26,948 bases of DNA from the NCBI GenBank assembly GCA_016462625.1, contig JAEMSV010000052.1:1-26948 (forward strand), read 5' to 3'. Position numbers and translations under genes: made by a program. Shown piece by piece: positions 22,638 to 26,948 of the stretch. The notes beneath the pieces are model-generated. The model made no database searches. It saw nothing but the letters and a program-made list of their open reading frames with translations, and was not told the origin of the DNA. Each line of letters opens with the position of its first letter. Position 1 is the first letter of the stretch. Origin of the DNA: Solirubrobacteraceae bacterium (GTDB taxonomy: Bacteria > Actinomycetota > Thermoleophilia > Solirubrobacterales > Solirubrobacteraceae).

Positions 22638-24763
22638 GCCGGGACCGGGACGGCCTCGGCCAGCGCGAGGGCGTCGGCGAGCAGCGCGTGCTCCGGCGCC
22701 TCCAGCCGCGGGTCGCGCGCGAGCAGGTGCTCGGCCCGGCCGTGGGCGCGCTCGAGCAGGTCCGCGTCCTCGGGCAGCCGGGCCACGCGGAAGCGGGCGA
22801 GCCCGGACTGCTTGGTCCCGGTCAGCTCGCCCTCTCCGCGCAGCTCGAGGTCAACCTCGGCGAGCCGGAAGCCGTCGGAGTGCTCCGCCAGCGCGCTGAG
22901 ACGCGCGGATTCCTTCGGCCCGAAGAGGAGGCACAGCGACGCGTGCTCGCCGCGCCCCACGCGGCCGCGCAGCTGATGCAGCTGGCTGATGCCGTAGCGC
23001 TCGGCGTTCTCGACGAGCATCACCGTCGCGTTGGGAACGTCGATGCCGACCTCGATGACCGTCGTCGCGACCAGCACATCCGCCTCGCCCGCCGCGAAGC
23101 GCTCCATCGCTTCGGCCTTCTCGCGCGGGCGCATCTGGCCGTGCATCAGCACGACCTCGAAGTCCCGCAGCTCGCCGGCCTTCAGCCGTTCGTACTCGGC
23201 GGTTGCGGCCTTCGCAGCCACCGCCTCGGAGTCCTCCACCAGCGGGCAGACGACGAAGGCCTGGCGGCCGGCGCGCAGCTCCTCGCGGATCCGCTCGTAC
23301 GCCCGCTCGCGCTCGCGCTCCGAGGACGCGACGAAGGTCTCAATCGGCTGACGCCCCTTGGGCAGCTCGCGCAGGGCCGTGACGTCCAGTGCGCCGAAGC
23401 TCGCCAGGCGCATGGTGCGCGGGATCGGGGTCGCGGTCATGTGCAGGACGTGTGGCGCCAGGCCTTCCCGGGCCTTGGCGTCGAGCGCGGCGCGCTGCCG
23501 GACACCGAAGCGGTGCTGCTCGTCGACCACCGCGACCGCGAGGTCGGCGAACGCGACCGGGTCCTCGATGACCGCGTGCGTGCCGACGAGGAGCGGGAGC
23601 TCGCCCGTGGCGAGCTTGCCGAGGAGGTCCTTGCGCCGGGCGGCGGTCGTCGAGCCGGTCAGCAGTGCGGCGGGGACGAGCCCGCCTGGCATCAGCGCCT
23701 GCAGCGTGGCGAAATGCTGCTCGGCCAGCGTCTCCGTCGGCGCCATCAGGACGGCCTGGCGCCCGTGCTCGACCGCGCGGAGCATCGCGTGCAGCGCCAC
23801 GACGGTCTTGCCCGAGCCGACCTCGCCCATGAGCAGGCGCTGCATCGGCGTGTCGCGCGCGAGGTCGGCGTCGATCTCGTCCATCGCACGCAGCTGGTCA
23901 CCCGTCGGCGTGAACGGAAGCTGCTCGGTCTGCCAGGTCTGGCTGAGGGTGGGCGGCTCGGTGAGCGGCTCGGCCGACGCGAGCGCCCGGCGCTCGGCCT
24001 TCAGGCGCAGCTGCACGATCTGATCGAGCAGCAGCTCGTCGAACGCCAGGCGGCGTCGGCCCTGCTCCTGCTCGGTGGCGCCGCCGCCCGCCCGCACCAG
24101 CCCGTGCGCGGCCCCCAGCGCGGCCTGAATGCCCGGAAGATCCTCGGCCAGCCGCAGGGCGGTGGGGAGCGGCTCGGGGACGTCGGCGATCGCCGCCCGG
24201 TGCTCGCGGACGAGCGTGTGCAGCTGCAGCGAGCTGATGCCCTCGGTCGCCCGATACGTCGCGACGCCCTCCTCCCCGCCCGCGGCAGCGGTCGTCTCGG
24301 CGTGGCCGGAGACCTTGAAGCGGTTGCGGGCCTCGTACTTGCCGGAGAGCACCAGCCGCGTCCCGGGGACGTACTTGCGCTCCAGCCACGGCTGATTGAA
24401 GAAGGTCACCTTCATGACGCCCGTGGTGTCCATCACGGTCGCCTCCACGAGCGGGCGCATCCCGCGCCGCCGGACCGGGCGCGAGCTGATCCCGCGGACC
24501 TCGACGACGACGGTGGCGGTCTCCCCCGGCTCGAGCGCGGCAATCGTCCGCGACTCGCCGCCACCGCGCGGCAGGTGCGCGAGCAGATCGCCCACCGTCA
24601 ACAGCCCGAGAGACAGCAGCGCGTCGGACGCCTTCGGCCCGGCGTCGATGCGCAGCTCCTCGGCCAGGCGGGACGGCCGCGGCCAGCGCACGGGCGCCGC
24701 ACGGAGGTCGCCTTCGGTCAGCTCATCTGCGGTGGAGAAATGCGTGGGCACGAACGCGACCAA
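22634..24763 (-). CDS. recG: ATP-dependent DNA helicase RecG
   Basis: A 709-residue RecG. The wedge/OB domain is about 55-200 (PKASDALLSLGLLTVGDLL, then HLPRGGG). Helicase domain 1 has Walker A GEVGSGKT (313-320), TETLAEQH and the DEQH box (414-417), followed by MTATPIPRT. Helicase domain 2 has VATTVIEVGIDVPNA and the arginine finger region QLRGRVGRGEHASLCLL. RecG reverses stalled replication forks and migrates branched DNA. The frame opens with TTG at 24763; an in-frame GTG at 24751 is an equally good start, and neither has a clear ribosome site. It overlaps rsmD by 4 nt. Confidence 0.96.
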   Translation of the reverse strand: MVAFVPTHFSTADELTEGDLRAAPVRWPRPSRLAEELRIDAGPKASDALLSLGLLTVGDLLAHLPRGGGESRTIAALEPGETATVVVEVRGISSRPVRRRGMRPLVEATVMDTTGVMKVTFFNQPWLERKYVPGTRLVLSGKYEARNRFKVSGHAETTAAAGGEEGVATYRATEGISSLQLHTLVREHRAAIADVPEPLPTALRLAEDLPGIQAALGAAHGLVRAGGGATEQEQGRRRLAFDELLLDQIVQLRLKAERRALASAEPLTEPPTLSQTWQTEQLPFTPTGDQLRAMDEIDADLARDTPMQRLLMGEVGSGKTVVALHAMLRAVEHGRQAVLMAPTETLAEQHFATLQALMPGGLVPAALLTGSTTAARRKDLLGKLATGELPLLVGTHAVIEDPVAFADLAVAVVDEQHRFGVRQRAALDAKAREGLAPHVLHMTATPIPRTMRLASFGALDVTALRELPKGRQPIETFVASSERERERAYERIREELRAGRQAFVVCPLVEDSEAVAAKAATAEYERLKAGELRDFEVVLMHGQMRPREKAEAMERFAAGEADVLVATTVIEVGIDVPNATVMLVENAERYGISQLHQLRGRVGRGEHASLCLLFGPKESARLSALAEHSDGFRLAEVDLELRGEGELTGTKQSGLARFRVARLPEDADLLERAHGRAEHLLARDPRLEAPEHALLADALALAEAVPVPA

Positions 24764-24809
24764 TCATGAGCCGGGAGCCGGTCGTCACAAGGCGATGCCG
24801 AGACCACGG

Positions 24810-26312
24810 TCACCCCACCTGGGACGCGACGGCAGCACCCGCGACCGCGGCGACCGCCGCGGCACGGAGGGCGTCGAGGCGGCCGACCGTGCGGTCCTCG
24901 GCGGAGACCGGCTCGCCGAGCACCAGCAGCCCATCGCGCACGTGCGCGTCGTATCCGCTGGCGACGACCGAGGTCGTCCCGGGCGGGGCCGCCACGACCG
25001 CCAGCAGCCGGTGCGTGCGCTGCGGGAGGAAGTCGTCGGTCCACAGCACCAGCCAGCCGTGCACGCCGGACCCGAGGTCCCCGTGCATCACGCGCAAGGG
25101 CGCGCCATGGTGCGGGCTCGAGAAGCGGTGGCGAAAGCCGTCGAGGTCTTCCAGGTGCAGGCCGCGGGACGCCGCGTACTCGGCCGCGAAGGCCTCGAGG
25201 CCCCAGGGCAGCGCGCGGGTGGCGACCTCGTCGGCGTGGATCTCGCTGCCGGTGCGCCAGGCCATCCGGATGCCGGCGGGCACGATGAGCAGGAGCGAGA
25301 AGAACCCCGCGATCAAGAGCTCGCCCTTCGCGTCGGGAAACACCGCCGCCGCCACGACGAAGAACGCGATGTCGAATGCGGCGAGGACCGCGACCGCGAG
25401 CAGGGCGAACATGCGCACGGTGCCCTTGACGCCGCGACGCTGGGCCTGCGCCTCGGCCTCCGCGGTGTAGGCCGCCTGCGCCTCGGTGACGCTCACCGGG
25501 GGCGCCGACCACGTCACGTGGCCGCGGCCCTCGGCGAGCCACTGCTGGCGCGGGCTCGGTGCCGGAGCGCCGATCGGCGTCGCAGCGTCGAGCGGCTCGT
25601 CGCCGGACGTCACGGCGACCATCCCGCCTGCGATCGCGCCCGCGACCGCGCACAGCGCGTCCAGCGCCACGGCATCGGTGACGATCCCGCGGGTGACGAC
25701 GCACAGCGCGCCGTCCTGCAGCTCGACCCGCGTGCGATGCGGCGCCGCCGCCAGGGCGGCGGAGGCCGGTCCGATGATCCGGTCCAGGCGCGCGGGATCC
25801 TCGGCGGGCGTCGCGTGCCAGAGGAAGCCGTCGCGCTCGACGCGCTGACCTTCCGGGAGGGCCACGGCGTCGCCGCGCTTGAGGCTGATCGTCTTGCCGG
25901 CCTTCATGCCCCCGCCGGCGACCGAACCGGTGAGCGTGCGCACCGGGCGCGAGCCCTCGGGCAGGACCGCGAAGACGACCGTGCGCGGCACCGCCGTCCA
26001 GCTCTGGCCGCCCTCGCCACCGGTGTCGCGCAGCTCGAGGTTGACGTGGTGCGCGATCGCGCCCTCGACGCCGCCGGGCAGGACGCCGAAGCAGAGGTTG
26101 TGGCTCGAGCGCTCGTCCCACTTGCGCAGTCCGCCCACGACCGTGGTCGAGTGGTCGGTCTCGCTGCGCATGAACCCTGCGCGTTTCTGCCCCACCCCGA
26201 GGCCGCGTCTCAAGGCTGGAGTGGCCGCCGGCAACAGGCCGTGCTCGTCGTAGGCCAGGCCGCGGCTGCGGGCCCAGGCGTCCATGGTCTCGCGGGCGTC
26301 TTCAAGGCTCAT
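24810..26312 (-). CDS. Hypothetical two-helix membrane protein with duplicated soluble domain
   Basis: A 500-residue protein I cannot assign to a named family. ATG 26312 is preceded by GGAG at 5-nt spacing, which fixes the start. A soluble N-terminal half (1-295) and a soluble C-terminal part (about 360-500) flank a membrane hairpin at about 300-324 and 331-350. The two soluble parts share a pattern. Each opens with a helix containing A-x-SRGL (ARSRGLAYDEHGL; AASRGLHLEDLDG), then a segment of the type G-x-L-x-x-GVxG (GVLPGGVEG; GDLGSGVHG), then a strand AV(L/A)xPxG (FAVLPEG; VVAAPPG). This suggests an ancient internal duplication. It sits between rpmB and recG with a 46-nt gap to recG. Confidence 0.78.
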   Translation of the reverse strand: MSLEDARETMDAWARSRGLAYDEHGLLPAATPALRRGLGVGQKRAGFMRSETDHSTTVVGGLRKWDERSSHNLCFGVLPGGVEGAIAHHVNLELRDTGGEGGQSWTAVPRTVVFAVLPEGSRPVRTLTGSVAGGGMKAGKTISLKRGDAVALPEGQRVERDGFLWHATPAEDPARLDRIIGPASAALAAAPHRTRVELQDGALCVVTRGIVTDAVALDALCAVAGAIAGGMVAVTSGDEPLDAATPIGAPAPSPRQQWLAEGRGHVTWSAPPVSVTEAQAAYTAEAEAQAQRRGVKGTVRMFALLAVAVLAAFDIAFFVVAAAVFPDAKGELLIAGFFSLLLIVPAGIRMAWRTGSEIHADEVATRALPWGLEAFAAEYAASRGLHLEDLDGFRHRFSSPHHGAPLRVMHGDLGSGVHGWLVLWTDDFLPQRTHRLLAVVAAPPGTTSVVASGYDAHVRDGLLVLGEPVSAEDRTVGRLDALRAAAVAAVAGAAVASQVG

Positions 26313-26377
26313 CGGGTCTCCAGATCGGTCGGGTACATGCATACACCCAACGGCCGGGCCCCATGCCCCTTACGGCG

Positions 26378-26731
26378 TCAGCGCCGCTCCCAGCGGTCCT
26401 TGAGGGAGTCGCCGAAGCGGCGGGCGCGCCGCACGGTCGTCGACATCTTCACGCGCTGGCCCATGGCGGATTCGGGCGCATCGAGCTCGGCGACCTCGGC
26501 TGCCGTGATCGTGAGCGTCACCGCGCGGGTCGTGATCCGGCCGACCTCCGGCGCGTCGACGAAACGGACACCGTCCGGCGTGTCGACGTCGATCCCGTCG
26601 AGCATGTGCTCCCGGGTGATCTCGCGTACGCGGCGGATCGTGCCGACGGGCGTGCCGTCTGCGTCCTCGACCGGGTGACCGCGACGGACCACCTTGTACG
26701 AGATCGCGTGCTCTTCTTCGGACTCACTCAT
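26378..26731 (-). CDS. Hypothetical PRC-barrel-like protein
   Basis: A 117-residue soluble protein. After an acidic start (MSESEEEH), residues about 12-85 read like a PRC-barrel-type beta domain: GHPVEDADGTPVGTIRRV, then DGIDVDTPDGVRFVDAPEV, then GRITTRAVTLTITAAEVAEL. The tail is strongly basic (TTVRRARRFGDSLKDRWERR), which could contact nucleic acid or a membrane. PRC-barrel domains occur in ribosome maturation (RimM) and photosynthetic proteins, but the match here is only by pattern. The next gene upstream on this strand is rpmB, 41 nt away, so they may be co-transcribed. Function is unknown. Confidence 0.7.
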   Translation of the reverse strand: MSESEEEHAISYKVVRRGHPVEDADGTPVGTIRRVREITREHMLDGIDVDTPDGVRFVDAPEVGRITTRAVTLTITAAEVAELDAPESAMGQRVKMSTTVRRARRFGDSLKDRWERR

Positions 26732-26772
26732 GTCCGGTCAATCATGCCGGACCGCGAACGCGGCCCAGAGCG

Positions 26773-26948
26773 CTAGACGGCCTTGGTGACCTTGCCGGCC
26801 TTGAGGCAGCGCGTGCAGACGTACTCCCGCGACGGCGTCTTGCCCTTGAGGATCCGAACCTTCTGGAGATTCGGGTTGAAGCGACGCTTGGTCGCGACCA
26901 TCGAGTGGGAGCGGCTGTTCCCGAAGGCGGGACCCTTACCGCAGCTGT
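26773..26948 (-). CDS. rpmB: 50S ribosomal protein L28, partial (5' end outside window)
   Basis: The last 58 codons of L28 are present, ending at TAG 26775-26773. The visible part reads SCGKGPAFGNSRSHSM, then TKRRFNPNLQKV and REYVCTRCLKAGKVTKAV, all conserved in L28. The CTRC pair together with the cysteine in SCGKGP indicates the zinc-binding form. Together with the zinc-form L32 at 9271-9477, this suggests that the primary, zinc-replete ribosomal paralogues are encoded here. The start codon and promoter lie beyond the right edge. Confidence 0.95.
   Translation of the reverse strand, partial: SCGKGPAFGNSRSHSMVATKRRFNPNLQKVRILKGKTPSREYVCTRCLKAGKVTKAV

Noticed and set aside
22688..24769. Long + strand frame opposite recG
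   Set aside because: Antisense shadow of recG; repetitive Arg/Gly/Leu composition and no recognisable motif.
24396..26678. Long + strand frame opposite the recG start and the hypothetical membrane protein
   Set aside because: Antisense shadow. The minus strand has a good ribosome site and membrane helices, while the + translation is Arg/Gly/Asp-rich noise.
1..26948. CRISPR arrays, tRNA or rRNA genes, insertion sequences, att sites
   Set aside because: No spaced direct repeats, cloverleaf-type sequences, transposase or integrase genes were found on reading both strands.

Overview
The window looks like chromosomal DNA from a very GC-rich actinobacterium. The protein style (Ala/Arg/Glu-rich SMC, a DivIVA-like coiled-coil protein beside coaD, Tat-type signal peptides, multi-helix HAMP-cyclase) and the gene order suit a deep branch such as Thermoleophilia/Solirubrobacterales; this placement is inference. 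I see no rRNA, tRNA, CRISPR array, transposase or phage gene.

Layout. Bases 1-401 hold the 3' end of a two-component histidine kinase. From there to 9477 almost everything is on the minus strand: rpmF-plsX-acpP-rnc-smc, then ftsY, NfeD, an SPFH/band-7 protein and an O-methyltransferase, mostly with 4-nt overlaps. One + strand gene, a stand-alone globin-fold protein with no obvious haem ligand, sits between smc and ftsY. A + strand membrane adenylate cyclase (9557-11074) lies between rpmF and its usual partner yceD (DUF177). The right end (21136-26948, minus strand) is again conserved: rpmB, two hypothetical proteins, recG, rsmD, coaD and a SepIVA-like gene.

Between yceD and the SepIVA-like gene, which are neighbours in mycobacteria, lie about 9.5 kb of accessory genes in mixed orientations (11638-21139): a zinc alcohol dehydrogenase, an acyl-CoA synthetase, an unrecognised winged-helix-like protein, a coiled-coil PD-(D/E)XK nuclease-like protein, a frameshifted gene remnant, a secreted neutral ceramidase, a secreted flavin amine oxidase and a TetR regulator.

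How they may work together. The ceramidase and amine oxidase form a translationally coupled pair with Tat-like signals, divergent from the TetR gene. This suggests a regulated extracytoplasmic pathway that deacylates an N-acyl amine lipid and then oxidises the amine. The palindrome TTGGAC-N4-GTCCAA between the oxidase and TetR genes occurs again, exactly, in front of the globin-like gene 17 kb away, so the same regulator may control both.

The main oddities are an RNase III that lacks two of the four canonical metal-binding acids and appears to start at CTG, the shared operator, the ceramidase-oxidase pair, the uncharacterised divergent nuclease locus, and three convergent gene pairs that share a CTAG stop.
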